Origin: Bacteroidetes bacterium QS_8_64_10
GTDB taxonomy: Bacteria; Bacteroidota; Rhodothermia; Rhodothermales; Salinibacteraceae
NCBI GenBank assembly: GCA_003022505.1
Contig: PXTQ01000135.1
Coordinates: 1-18,139 of the forward strand
DNA: 18,139 bases
Direction: 5' to 3'
The notes beneath the pieces are model-generated. The model searched no databases and was not told the DNA's origin. It was given only the letters and a program-made list of their open reading frames with translations. This document shows, one piece after another, positions 1 to 7,085 of this stretch (the stretch's first letter is position 1; every line of letters starts with the position of its first letter). Made by a program: the position numbers and the translations under genes.

Positions 1-2
1 TG

Positions 3-260
3 CTGGACTACCTGGGAAAAGAATCGAGCGAGGACGGGATGCAGCTGTTTTGGCCCGCCTCGAAGCGGGAAGTTGCCTCGCGCCATGAGTGGTTCCCGAC
101 GATTGTCTCGGAGAACCGCAGGTACGGGTTCTGGAAGGGCTTGCTGCTGTGGCACAACGTGAAGGCCGTCGCCCGCGAGGTGGGCACGCTGGCACCGTTC
201 TGGGGGGCGACGCGCGCCGGGCGCGGTGCGTTTACTGATGCGAAGGCAGCCAACTACTGA
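3..260 (+). CDS. C-terminal end of an unidentified protein (5' truncated by window edge)
   Basis: An open frame runs in from the left edge and ends at a TGA at 258-260, giving 85 residues. The gene start lies outside the window. The fragment is rich in Trp, Arg and Phe, with a segment reading ENRRYGFWKGLLLWHN followed by a basic and aromatic tail. It has no signal peptide, no clear membrane helix and no motif I can assign. The internal ATG at 39 is probably not the start, because the frame and its composition continue upstream of it. The next gene is on the opposite strand and convergent. I do not recognise the family. Confidence 0.6.
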   Translation: MDYLGKESSEDGMQLFWPASKREVASRHEWFPTIVSENRRYGFWKGLLLWHNVKAVAREVGTLAPFWGATRAGRGAFTDAKAANY

Positions 261-364
261 GCCGTGAACCGGTTGCTAAACGTTTTCGCCGCGCATTTAC
301 TCCAGAGCCACGCGACGAGATTTTCGGGGAGGTGCAGGAAGCTACACGAGAGCGATCATATTTT

Positions 365-393
365 CAACCTGCAAACCTGCAACTTGAAACCCC
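365..393 (+). repeat. Phrase-like repeat, CAACCTGCAACTTG family, copy 1
   Basis: The stretch reads as CAACCTG, CAAACCTG and CAACTTGAAAC units in a row. It ends directly at the stop codon (TTA on the + strand, 394-396) of the minus-strand T9SS gene. Closely similar wording recurs at 4115-4146 and 14197-14228, and inverted at 15131-15165. It is non-coding and looks like a small dispersed repeat, function unknown. Confidence 0.55.
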
Positions 394-2409
394 TTACCGG
401 GTCACGACCAGCTTGCCGGTCGTCGTCTCCGCGCCGGCACGCACCCGCACCACGTACACGCCGGCTGCCAGTTCCGAGGCATCGAAGCGCAGCCGTTTGG
501 GGCCGCTGGTCTGTTGCTTGCCGCTCACGGGCGTTGCCGCGCGGCGGCCCAGCGCGTCATAGATCGTCACCGTCACGGTGCGCGCTTCCGGCAGGGCGTA
601 GCGGATCGTGGCACGACCGGCGACCGGGTTGGGCGCGGCGCCCACAAACGCCAGCGCCTGCGGACCGAGGTGGGCGGGCGCCTCGGCGTCTACGCTGCCC
701 GCCGGATCGACCGTGAGCAGGAAGCGCGACTCGGAAGCATTCTTCGAGGCGGGGGCGGTCATGCGTTGCGCCTTCGGCAGCGGGGCCGGAGCGCCGTCCT
801 GCGTCTGGTTTGCTGATGCTTTGCTGCCGGTCGCGGCGTCGAAGACGTACTGCTCGGACTTGTGCAGGTTGACCGTCTCGTTGGTCTTCGTGTCTTCGAG
901 CGTGAGCGTCCACGTGGCGGGAATATTATCCAGCCGCGGCCAGGCGAGCGTGAATTGATCGCCCGCGTTGCCGTACGTCTGCACGCGCATCGGCAGTGTG
1001 GTCTTCTCCGACAGGTCGTGCGGCAGTGCGGCTTGCGCCAAGAGACGATCGCCGTCGTTCCGGTCGAAGGCGAGCGCGGCGTAGGGCGTGGCGAGCGGCG
1101 TGAGTTTGGAGACCTCCCAGGCGTCGGGGCCGGCCTGCGCCTGCGGGTGAAAATAGAGACCGATGGCTTCGTCGCGGGTGACGGCTTCGCCACCGGAGCG
1201 CCCCACGAGGCGGAAGCTTATCATGCGCGGCTGGGCAGCCGAGGTGCGTGCCCGCTTGCCGAAAAAGGAGACGCCGTTGGTAATTCTCGCGCTTTCCGAA
1301 AAGGTCAGTTGCGTGGGATCATCGGTATCGTTGGGATTGCGCTCAACGAAGAATCCCTGCCCCATGGCCAGGCGGTCCGCCCCGTCACGCGTGGCAATAA
1401 CATTGTCGAGCGTCAGATATTCACTCCCAGCGCTATTATCCATCGTGACGCGAATGATGAGATCGTCGACAGAAAGTTGTTCCACCGTGATCGTCCGGGC
1501 GTCGAAGTCACCGGTAAGCTTCTCCGCCAGCGTGAAGGTGCTGCCCCCGTCCGTGCTGTATTGCACCTTAAGGGAATCGGAGCTTTCGAGATCGCCCTCT
1601 TCGATAGCGTCGAGGGAAAAGCGGACGTCCGACGAGACGTTGGAAAGGTCGATGTTGTCGGTTTCCCAGATGGCGGGTCCGTCCAGATCGCGGCCTACGA
1701 ACCGGTTATTGCCTTTCCGCTTGCTCACCTCGAAGTAGTCGCTGCTCGCAGAAAGATCAGTCGCACTGGAAAGCGTAGTGTCCCAGGTAACGCTGTTCCC
1801 GCTGTTATCGGTGCCGCTGATATCGCCCAGGCTTTCGTCGCTGAAGTCCTCGAAAAAAAAGTTGCTGGTGTTGGTGGCACTTTTCGTGCGCATCACGTAG
1901 GTGCCGCTGTTCCCGTTGCCGTCCGTGCCCGGCCCGTTCGGGTCCCATATTTGGACCACCTGCGAGAAGTCCAAGTTGCCGTCGCCCCCATCCTGGTCGA
2001 GATTTAGCCCGGACAGGTCGTAGTTGCTGTTGTAGGGATTGCCCAGCAGGTAAAAGTTTTGATTGGCATCTACCAGATCGACGGTGACGTCGCTGGTTCG
2101 CTCCGTGCCCTGCGGTGTCCACGTAAAGGCCAGCGTATCGGTCTCGGAGACTTTCGCCTCCTCGTAGATGTACCAGATGAAGCCCTTACCGCTTGGCAGG
2201 GTATAGCTACTGGACGGACATACATACCGGTCGTCGGCATTTGAGTCTTGGCAACCTTCCCCGGTGGTAGAAGTGCCGGTAGCATCCACATTGTAGCCCG
2301 TGTAGAGGTTCGGCGCAGCGTTAGGATAATCACCGCCGTCGATGCCCTGCACGAGGTTCTGATCGGCGAGGTCACTTACGGCGATGCCCTGGAACGGCGG
2401 AGCGAGCAT
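394..2409 (-). CDS. T9SS-sorted surface protein, C-terminal part after a frameshift
   Basis: This frame gives 671 residues, but its ATG is internal to a larger gene starting at 3047. Reading upstream past the Met gives GWRMLAPPF, a motif typical of large Bacteroidota/Rhodothermota surface proteins, so the true protein enters from the upstream frame. In order: residues 1-180 hold the GWRML-type region (with GFIWYIYEE and FYLLGNPYNSNY); about 184-341 is a domain beginning FFFEDFSDESLGD that duplicates one in the upstream part; the GWRML region then resumes at GQGFFVERNPND. The last 80 or so residues are a classic T9SS type A sorting domain (APNPVAGRATIRY, YDALGRR, LAAGVYVVRV). The protein is expected to cross the outer membrane and be anchored or released. 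It is acidic and Asp/Asn/Ser/Thr-rich. No enzymatic motif is visible, so the ligand is unknown. Confidence 0.85.
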   Translation of the reverse strand: MLAPPFQGIAVSDLADQNLVQGIDGGDYPNAAPNLYTGYNVDATGTSTTGEGCQDSNADDRYVCPSSSYTLPSGKGFIWYIYEEAKVSETDTLAFTWTPQGTERTSDVTVDLVDANQNFYLLGNPYNSNYDLSGLNLDQDGGDGNLDFSQVVQIWDPNGPGTDGNGNSGTYVMRTKSATNTSNFFFEDFSDESLGDISGTDNSGNSVTWDTTLSSATDLSASSDYFEVSKRKGNNRFVGRDLDGPAIWETDNIDLSNVSSDVRFSLDAIEEGDLESSDSLKVQYSTDGGSTFTLAEKLTGDFDARTITVEQLSVDDLIIRVTMDNSAGSEYLTLDNVIATRDGADRLAMGQGFFVERNPNDTDDPTQLTFSESARITNGVSFFGKRARTSAAQPRMISFRLVGRSGGEAVTRDEAIGLYFHPQAQAGPDAWEVSKLTPLATPYAALAFDRNDGDRLLAQAALPHDLSEKTTLPMRVQTYGNAGDQFTLAWPRLDNIPATWTLTLEDTKTNETVNLHKSEQYVFDAATGSKASANQTQDGAPAPLPKAQRMTAPASKNASESRFLLTVDPAGSVDAEAPAHLGPQALAFVGAAPNPVAGRATIRYALPEARTVTVTIYDALGRRAATPVSGKQQTSGPKRLRFDASELAAGVYVVRVRAGAETTTGKLVVTR
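1387..1860 (-). repeat. Second copy of a duplicated extracellular domain (protein level)
   Basis: The encoded segment from FFFEDFSDESLGD to LTLDNVIATRDG matches the segment encoded at 2418-2957 in order. Shared landmarks are FSDES, GTDNSGNSV, the ARDLD/GRDLD pair, WETN/WETD, the YSTDGG motif and the closing TLDNV. It resembles a jelly-roll or LamG-like beta domain, but the fold is inferred. It is inserted inside the GWRML region, between TYVMRTKSATNTS and LAMGQGFFVE. Confidence 0.75.
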
Positions 2410-3047
2410 GCGCCAGCCCCGGTGACGTTGACGTTGTCGAGGGTGATGCTCTCTCCCCCATTGGTGGTCATATGCACTCGAAGCACGAAGTCGTCGCCAC
2501 TTGCCCCGATATTACTTTCGGACACTGTCTGGTCGGGATTGTTCTCGAACTCGTCTCCAGCGATAGCGGCCACTCGCGTGAAGTTGTTCCCGCCATCGGT
2601 GCTGTAAAAGACACGGAAGTAATCATTACTTTCGAAGTTCGTATTATCGCCATTTGTAAGGGCTTGCACCGAGAGATCGACGGGACTGTTCAGGGGAATC
2701 GCGTTGGTTTCCCAACGACCGCATCCATAGTTTGCAGATGAACTGCAATCGTCGCTAAAGTTGCTTCCGCCATCGTCCAGGTCCCGAGCTTCAAAACCGT
2801 TGCCCTCGCCTGTTACGGCTTGTTGGTCTTGCACGGAGAAGACATTGTCGCTGCCGGTCGCATTGATTTTTTGACTGGTCCAGCTCACACTATTGCCGCT
2901 GTTGTCGGTGCCTTGAACGTCACTGACGGACTCATCACTGAAGTTTTCGGAGAAAAGCGTCTGCTGCCCCCACGCAAGCGGCGCGGCGACGAGCGCGGCG
3001 GCAAAGAAGAGCGCGAGCGGGGTGAGGAGGCGTAGCGTCCGAGACAT
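2376..3047 (-). CDS. T9SS-sorted surface protein, N-terminal part before a frameshift
   Basis: The frame starts at ATG 3047 with a clear Sec signal peptide: positively charged MSRTLR, a hydrophobic core, then LAWGQQ with likely cleavage near residue 27. Residues 31-210 form the first copy of the beta-rich domain (LFSENFSDES to ITLDNVNVTG) that is repeated in the downstream part. The last residues, ACSLRRSRASP, are out-of-frame read-through. Shifting by one base in the CCCC run at 2417-2420 instead gives VTGGWRMLAPPF and joins the downstream frame. The whole gene, 394-3047, would then encode 884 residues. I read this as one gene in two frames. Whether the shift is real, programmed or an assembly error cannot be told from one sequence. 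Confidence 0.85.
   Translation of the reverse strand: MSRTLRLLTPLALFFAAALVAAPLAWGQQTLFSENFSDESVSDVQGTDNSGNSVSWTSQKINATGSDNVFSVQDQQAVTGEGNGFEARDLDDGGSNFSDDCSSSANYGCGRWETNAIPLNSPVDLSVQALTNGDNTNFESNDYFRVFYSTDGGNNFTRVAAIAGDEFENNPDQTVSESNIGASGDDFVLRVHMTTNGGESITLDNVNVTGAGACSLRRSRASP
2418..2957 (-). repeat. First copy of the duplicated extracellular domain (protein level)
   Basis: This codes for residues 31-210 of the N-terminal part and is the counterpart of the segment at 1387-1860. The copies share order and landmarks but differ in length, this one being longer by a Cys-containing loop (DDCSSSANYGCG). The divergence shows an old duplication, not a recent one. Confidence 0.7.
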
Positions 3048-3218
3048 GGCGAGGAGCGCGGTCGGGTGAGCGAGAACGGATCAACTTGCAATCACATGCT
3101 GCTACCAGATAATCGCAACGCCTGCGACGTTATGCTTCTTTAACGAATTGACCGGCTTCTTGCATTTCCGCCCCCTAAAACACAGAAAGCCCGCCAGATC
3201 GGCGACCCGACGAGGCCT

Positions 3219-3242
3219 AACAAAAGCCGGCGGCTGCCCGGC
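3219..3242 (-). terminator. Probable intrinsic terminator of the small CTERM-tailed gene
   Basis: On the minus strand the sequence forms a GC stem, GCCGG paired with CCGGC around a 7-base loop, followed by TTTTGTT. It lies about 22 bases after the stop codon of the gene ending at 3265. The stem is short, but the position and U-tract fit a Rho-independent terminator. Confidence 0.55.
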
Positions 3243-3264
3243 GACAAGCGCGCAGGCGGGGCGC

Positions 3265-3657
3265 TCACGCCGTAGCGTCGTCGTCGAGGTTCTCGTCCTC
3301 GTCGCCCTTGCGGTCGCGCAGGCGCTTGGCGGCGTAGCCCGCACCGGCGAGGGCCAGCAACTCCAGCCCACCGAGGGGCGCCTGCTGCGGAGCAGAAGGC
3401 GAGGCCGGGCCTTGCATCTGGTTCTTTTGCACCTGCTGGCCTCCCCCGAAGGTCCCACCGCTCTGGGCGTCGGGGAACGACGAGCGGCCCTGGTTCGGCT
3501 CGGCCCAGGTAGGCAGGTTGACGGACGAGGGGGAGGAGTGCGACGGAGCGCGCTGCTGCTGCTGTTGCGCGTAAGCGTCTGTGGGAGTAGGCAGCGTCAG
3601 GATGAGGCCGAACGCCAGTCCGGTGACGAAAGCGGCAAGGCGGCGAAATCGGATCAT
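3265..3657 (-). CDS. Small secreted protein with PID-CTERM-like C-terminal sorting tail
   Basis: The protein has 130 residues. Residues 1-31 are a Sec signal peptide (MIRFRR, hydrophobic core, ending near AYAQQ). The middle is low-complexity, rich in Gln, Ser, Pro and Gly (QQQQQ, FGGGQQVQ, PSAPQQAP), and probably disordered. The C-terminus has a Gly-rich turn, a short hydrophobic helix and a basic stop: PLGGLELLALAGAGYAAKRL, then RDRK and an acidic end. This resembles the short CTERM tails of Bacteroidota called PID-CTERM, although the PID residues are not present (PLGG here). Such tails are thought to act in sorting or anchoring, and no processing enzyme is in the window. The gene lies alone, 217 bases upstream of the T9SS gene, with a probable terminator between them. 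Confidence 0.7.
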   Translation of the reverse strand: MIRFRRLAAFVTGLAFGLILTLPTPTDAYAQQQQQRAPSHSSPSSVNLPTWAEPNQGRSSFPDAQSGGTFGGGQQVQKNQMQGPASPSAPQQAPLGGLELLALAGAGYAAKRLRDRKGDEDENLDDDATA

Positions 3658-4172
3658 AGGTCAATCAAAGGCTGGAGGTGAAAGCGAGTCGCTTCCGAGG
3701 ATGTTGCAGGTGCCAGAGTCTCCTTTGCGCTCTTCGGCCCGACGTCGTGCTACTCAATACAGACCACTCATGAATGATGTAGTATAAGCGATTTTAGCGA
3801 AATATGCATAAAACAGGTTCGGGACCGCTATCGGTGAAATGCAAGGCGGACCCGGCGAGCTTTACAAAATCATAACCGCACCGGTTCGCTGAAAGCATCA
3901 CGCCGCCGCTAGCCCGGATATCTCACCAGAAACGGGCATAGGACGAGTCTGCTTGTTATAAAGCGTTGTGAGAACGACCCTTGCAACAAGCTACGGGACT
4001 CGTCCCATGCACACACCGTGTACGAACAACAAGATGGAGTTCAAACCGCTCACGGGCCGACGCGTCGAGGCTCGTTTCAACGTGGGTCAGGTCACCTCGA
4101 ACGCAGGGAGTTTGTTAACCGGTAACGTGCAACTTGTTAACCTGAATATACTAAACCCACGATTAAAAACAC
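3658..4172. other. Intergenic region between divergent genes
   Basis: These 515 bases separate the minus-strand CTERM-tailed gene from the plus-strand oxidoreductase and should hold both promoters. The centre (3770-3970) is clearly more AT-rich than its surroundings, including a stretch around 3775-3815. On the minus strand, near 3780, there is a TATACTAC-like element, but nothing I would call a promoter with confidence. The right end holds the TTGTTAACC direct repeats. The open frame at 3968-4309 has no family resemblance and overlaps the real gene start, so I do not count it. Confidence 0.5.
4112..4142. promoter_or_regulatory. Direct repeat TTGTTAACC, possible operator upstream of the oxidoreductase
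   Basis: TTGTTAACC occurs at 4112-4120 and again at 4134-4142, exactly 22 bases apart, about two helical turns. Each copy contains the palindrome GTTAAC. A TATACT lies right after the second copy (4147-4152), 21 bases before the ATG. Spacing and place suggest a binding site for a transcription factor. However, the second copy also resembles the CAACCTGCAACTTG repeat family, so it may be only a dispersed repeat. Confidence 0.4.
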
Positions 4173-5351
4173 ATGGCTTTAAATCGAACAATACGCTACG
4201 GCATGGTCGGCGGTGGGCCGAGCGCGTTTATCGGCGAGGTGCACCGCCGGGCCGCGCGCCTCGACGGCGAGATGGAACTAACCGCCGGGGCCTTCTCCTC
4301 CTATCCTGACAAGTCGCGCCGGATGGGACGCGAGCTGCACTTGGCTGAAGATCGCGTTTACGGTTCTTACGACGAGATGGCTGAGTGCGAAGCCGCCCTG
4401 CCCGACGACGAACGCATCGACGTCGTCAGCATCGTCACCCCCAACCACCTGCATTTCGAGGTGGCCCGCACGTTTATCGAACGCGGCTTTCACGTCGTCT
4501 GCGACAAGCCCCTGACCACGACGCTGGAGGACGCCGAGGCGCTGTGCCGGCTCGTGAGCGAGCGCGACGTGGTGTTTGCGCTCACCCACAGCTACGCGGG
4601 CTATCCGATGGTCAAGCAGGCGCGCGAGCTGGTGCACGAGGGCGAGCTGGGCGAGATCCGCAAGGTCGTCGCGGAGTACCCGCAGGGCTGGCTGGCGACG
4701 GCCCTCGAAAAAGCAGGCGACAAGCAAGCCGCCTGGCGCACTGATCCGGAGCGAGCAGGCGTCTCGGCAGCTATCGGCGACATCGGCTCCCACGCCGAGC
4801 ACCTGGCGCGCTACGTCACGGGCCTGAACGCGGAGGCGCTTTTCGCCGAAACCACTTCGTTCGTGGAGGGGCGCGCGCTGGAGGACGATGCGACCATCCT
4901 CGTACGCTACGAAGGCGGCGCGCGCGGCCTGCTCTACTGCTCACAGGTCAGCGTGGGCGAGAAAAACAGCCTGCGCCTTCGCGTCTATGGCACGAAAGCC
5001 TCGCTGGACTGGCAGCAGGAGGCGCCCAACCAACTCGCGGTGCGCTACGCGGATGCGCCGGACGAGACACACGAGCGCGGCGGCGCGTATCTCGCTGGCG
5101 CGGCGCAGGCGAACGCGCGCCTGCCCGTCGGCCACCCGGAGGGTTTCATCGAGGCGTTTGCCAACGTGTACCGCGCGGTGGCCGCCGACATCGCGGCGCG
5201 CTCCGACGATGGCGGATCAACGTCCGAATTGCTGGACTACCCGACGGTCCGGGATGGTGCGCTCGGGGTGCACTTTATCCACAAAGCCATCGAGAGCGCG
5301 GAGCGGGAGAAATGGGTGGACGTGCAGTACGCTCCGCCTTTCTCAGGTTGA
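4173..5351 (+). CDS. Gfo/Idh/MocA-family NAD(P)-dependent oxidoreductase
   Basis: The protein has 392 residues, usual for the family. The N-terminal Rossmann fold begins at residue 8 with RYGMVGGGPSAFIG, the dinucleotide-binding glycine motif. The family EKP motif appears as DKP at 111-113 (HVVCDKPLTT), preceded by VSIVTPNHLH. The second domain carries GDIGSHAEH (202-210), in which Asp203 and His207 match the usual catalytic DxxxH pair. The family oxidises or reduces sugars, inositols or their derivatives. The substrate cannot be told from this sequence, and no sugar gene is adjacent. The ATG at 4173 is chosen because the fold begins eight residues after it. The gene seems to stand alone, convergent with the DUF4359-like gene 33 bases downstream. 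Confidence 0.9.
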   Translation: MALNRTIRYGMVGGGPSAFIGEVHRRAARLDGEMELTAGAFSSYPDKSRRMGRELHLAEDRVYGSYDEMAECEAALPDDERIDVVSIVTPNHLHFEVARTFIERGFHVVCDKPLTTTLEDAEALCRLVSERDVVFALTHSYAGYPMVKQARELVHEGELGEIRKVVAEYPQGWLATALEKAGDKQAAWRTDPERAGVSAAIGDIGSHAEHLARYVTGLNAEALFAETTSFVEGRALEDDATILVRYEGGARGLLYCSQVSVGEKNSLRLRVYGTKASLDWQQEAPNQLAVRYADAPDETHERGGAYLAGAAQANARLPVGHPEGFIEAFANVYRAVAADIAARSDDGGSTSELLDYPTVRDGALGVHFIHKAIESAEREKWVDVQYAPPFSG

Positions 5352-5384
5352 CAGACCCGGGCGCGTCGGAGGTTCCTCGCTCAC

Positions 5385-5720
5385 TCACTCATCGAGCATG
5401 GGCGGGTGCTCCAACTCCACGAAGCGATCAGCGATGCCCAGAAAGCGCCAGTGCTGTTTGTTTTGCTTAGGTCCGTCCAAGTCAATCGTGTAGATGCTGA
5501 AGAGCACGTAGTTTTTGCGCTTGGCCAACTTACCGGCGTAGCGCTCCACGATGTCCCCTCCCGCCTCCTCCGCAACGTCGCCCATGCGCGAGTCGCCCAT
5601 CTTTTGCTCAAGCTCGGTTTTAGCGTGCTTGGCGGCGAACGTCTCGAAGTCGTCCATGCCTGGATTTAGCGCGGCAAGCACGACCACGCCGATCACCAGT
5701 AAGAGCGACAAGAAGCGCAT
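5385..5720 (-). CDS. DUF4359-like small exported or membrane-anchored protein
   Basis: The protein has 111 residues. Residues 1-18 are a single hydrophobic segment (MRFLSLLLVIGVVVLAAL), then NPGMDDFETFAAKHA, a charged helical middle and a hydrophobic core with NYVLFSIYTID and WRFLGIADRFVEL. The NPxxxDFxxF start, the NYxxFSIYT motif and the closing FLGIADRF resemble the DUF4359 family, whose function is unknown. This assignment is from memory of the pattern, not a search. The first helix is either an uncleaved anchor or a signal peptide. The gene follows the small broken membrane-protein gene on the same strand after about 90 bases. Confidence 0.65.
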   Translation of the reverse strand: MRFLSLLLVIGVVVLAALNPGMDDFETFAAKHAKTELEQKMGDSRMGDVAEEAGGDIVERYAGKLAKRKNYVLFSIYTIDLDGPKQNKQHWRFLGIADRFVELEHPPMLDE

Positions 5721-5810
5721 GGTGGCTGGTGGCCATTTGCAGCGATAAACGAGAGGATGACACGATCCTGTCCTTCGTTCTTTCTTCCACTCGTCCTTTT
5801 GCCCGCTCTT

Positions 5811-6064
5811 TCAATTGCGCCGTTCCCACAGGTCGTCCACCCACTCGTCGGGAACGCGACTCGCCGGCTCGTGCGGCACGTAATGCAGCGGCGCTTCGAG
5901 CTGGCGCTGGGGCTCGCGGCCCTGAGCATGTCGGAATCTATCGTGAGCGGGCGCTTCGGAAAGTAGAGCCGGCTCGCCGTAACCGTTGCCCACACGACGA
6001 TGAAGAAAAGCACCGGCGCGGCTACGAGCAGGAAAAAGAGGTAGATAGCTTGCACGTCGTACAC
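5811..6064 (-). pseudogene. Small single-pass membrane protein, probably frameshifted
   Basis: From a GTG at 6064 the frame encodes VYDVQAIYLFFLLVAAP and a strong membrane helix, then RLYFPKRPLTIDSD. After that the same frame turns into Ser/Arg/Thr-rich text and runs on to 5693, overlapping the next gene. The neighbouring frame, shifted by one base, gives natural-looking protein (HAQGREPQRQLEAPLHYVPH, then EPASRVPDEWVDDLWERRN) and stops at 5811. One missing base near 5925-5940 would join them into about 84 residues. A TGA lies in frame 12 codons before the GTG and no ATG follows it, so GTG is the best start. The family is not recognised. Function, and whether the break is real, are unknown. 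Confidence 0.5.
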
Positions 6065-6216
6065 GGCGGTTTCGCTTGGTTCGTCTCCACGTTTAGTTCA
6101 TACTTGTGCGTTGCGTCTTGGTTCGCCGCGTGCTGTTACGGAGCACCAACTTGTCTCGACATATCGGATGGTCCCAATCCCTTCCTACGTGGCAAGGGCC
6201 GTTTACGAGAAATGCC

Positions 6217-6480
6217 ATATTCGAGCAGGAAGAAGCCAGAAATATTTCCAAGAAATTAGGGCACGACGTTTTTCCGTTGGGGAAGCACCTGGGATTCACG
6301 AAAGACTCTGCGGCGAACCATCGAACGTGGATCCTGGTGTTTCTCTACACCGTTTCCTTTGGGGGAGGATTTACGGCGCTCACGGCCTGGTTCCCGACGT
6401 ACTGGGCCTTGTTTCACGACGTGAGCTTGTTGACGGCGGGCCTCATCGCCGCGATCTTTACGGTGTACGGGTCGCTCATC
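6217..6480 (+). pseudogene. Fragment of a NarK/NasA-type nitrate/nitrite transporter (MFS)
   Basis: The plus-strand frame between two minus-strand genes contains FEQEEARNISKKLGHDVFPL followed by HRTWILVFLYTVSFGGGFTA, LTAWFPTYWALFHDVSLLTA and GLIAAIFTVYGSLI. This matches the middle of NarK/NasA nitrate-nitrite antiporters: the loop, then the SFGGxxALTAWFPTYW helix and the helix after it. Only about 88 of the usual 400-500 residues remain. Resemblance stops at about 6480, where the frame runs into the antisense of the oxidase subunit IV tail. The upstream limit is uncertain. No start codon or partner gene fits, so I read this as a relic left by rearrangement. It abuts the 3' end of subunit IV almost exactly. 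Confidence 0.7.
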
Positions 6481-7030
6481 CTCCGCCGCCGTGATCCGAC
6501 CCGCCCCCGCCGTGATCGCCGCCGCTCGCCGCTGCCGCCGAATCGGGAGCCGCCGCTGCCGAGTCAGCCGCCGCCGTCGTATCAGCGGCGAGTTGATCCG
6601 TGAGCCGCGCCGAGTCGCCGGGCGCAATCGCCAAGCCCGCCGCGCCGGGATCCCGTGCCTTCAGCTTCTTCTCCGTGCGCTTCTCCGCCGAGATGGTTTC
6701 GATTCCCACGTTGCCGAGGTCGCCCCGGAAGGCCGTGTCGAAGAGCGTAAACACCAGAAAAATGCCGACGAACAGCGTGCCGATGGAGAAGACCATCGTG
6801 TTGACCTTCTTGTCGTACTTGAGCGCCATGAAGAACGTCACGACGAGCGACGCCTTAGCGCTGGCGACGGCGAGCGCCAGTACGATGTTGATCGCGCTGC
6901 CGAGGTCGACCTGCGCGACGGCCACGGTCAGGATGGTCAGCATCACGAGCGCGCCGAAGACGGAAAACAGCGTCTTTTTGGGAATGATGTGGTGGTCGTG
7001 CTCGGAGCCGGGGTACTCGGAGTGGGCCAT
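6476..7030 (-). CDS. ctaF: Cytochrome c oxidase subunit IV (caa3-type, COX4 family)
   Basis: The protein has 184 residues. Three membrane helices (about 20-41, 47-70 and 78-100) match the small subunit IV of bacterial caa3 oxidases: LFSVFGALVMLTILTVAVAQ, INIVLALAVASAKASLVVTF and the FFMALKYDK loop. The N-terminus is His-rich (EHDHHIIPKKT). After the last helix come about 80 extra residues of linker and an Ala/Asp/Gly-rich tail with AADSAAAAPDSAAAASGGD and two DHGGGG units, longer than usual. It is the last gene of the oxidase cluster. No clear Shine-Dalgarno is visible before ATG 7030. Its stop lies at the edge of the transporter relic, so the original 3' end of the operon may have been lost there. 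Confidence 0.88.
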   Translation of the reverse strand: MAHSEYPGSEHDHHIIPKKTLFSVFGALVMLTILTVAVAQVDLGSAINIVLALAVASAKASLVVTFFMALKYDKKVNTMVFSIGTLFVGIFLVFTLFDTAFRGDLGNVGIETISAEKRTEKKLKARDPGAAGLAIAPGDSARLTDQLAADTTAAADSAAAAPDSAAAASGGDHGGGGSDHGGGG

Positions 7031-7085
7031 GGTTTGTTTTGAGCGTTGTGCTGGTTTCGAACGTCTGTGCTTCGCGCCTGCGGGT

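Noticed and set aside
264..716. Plus-strand open frame of 150 residues
   Set aside because: It is the antisense of the T9SS sorting domain region, Arg/Pro-rich with no family likeness, and the opposite strand has clear protein motifs.
862..2007. Long plus-strand open frame (381 residues) inside the T9SS gene
   Set aside because: It is a shadow frame in GC-rich DNA. The minus-strand reading has domain repeats and a sorting signal, while this one has no recognisable motif.
3968..4309. Possible gene of 113 residues before the oxidoreductase
   Set aside because: It overlaps the real Gfo/Idh start in another frame, ends in Arg-rich shadow text and has no motif.
6065..6480. Intact plus-strand membrane gene
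   Set aside because: The region before 6217 has no transporter likeness and the end runs into antisense of subunit IV. It is a fragment, not a full gene.
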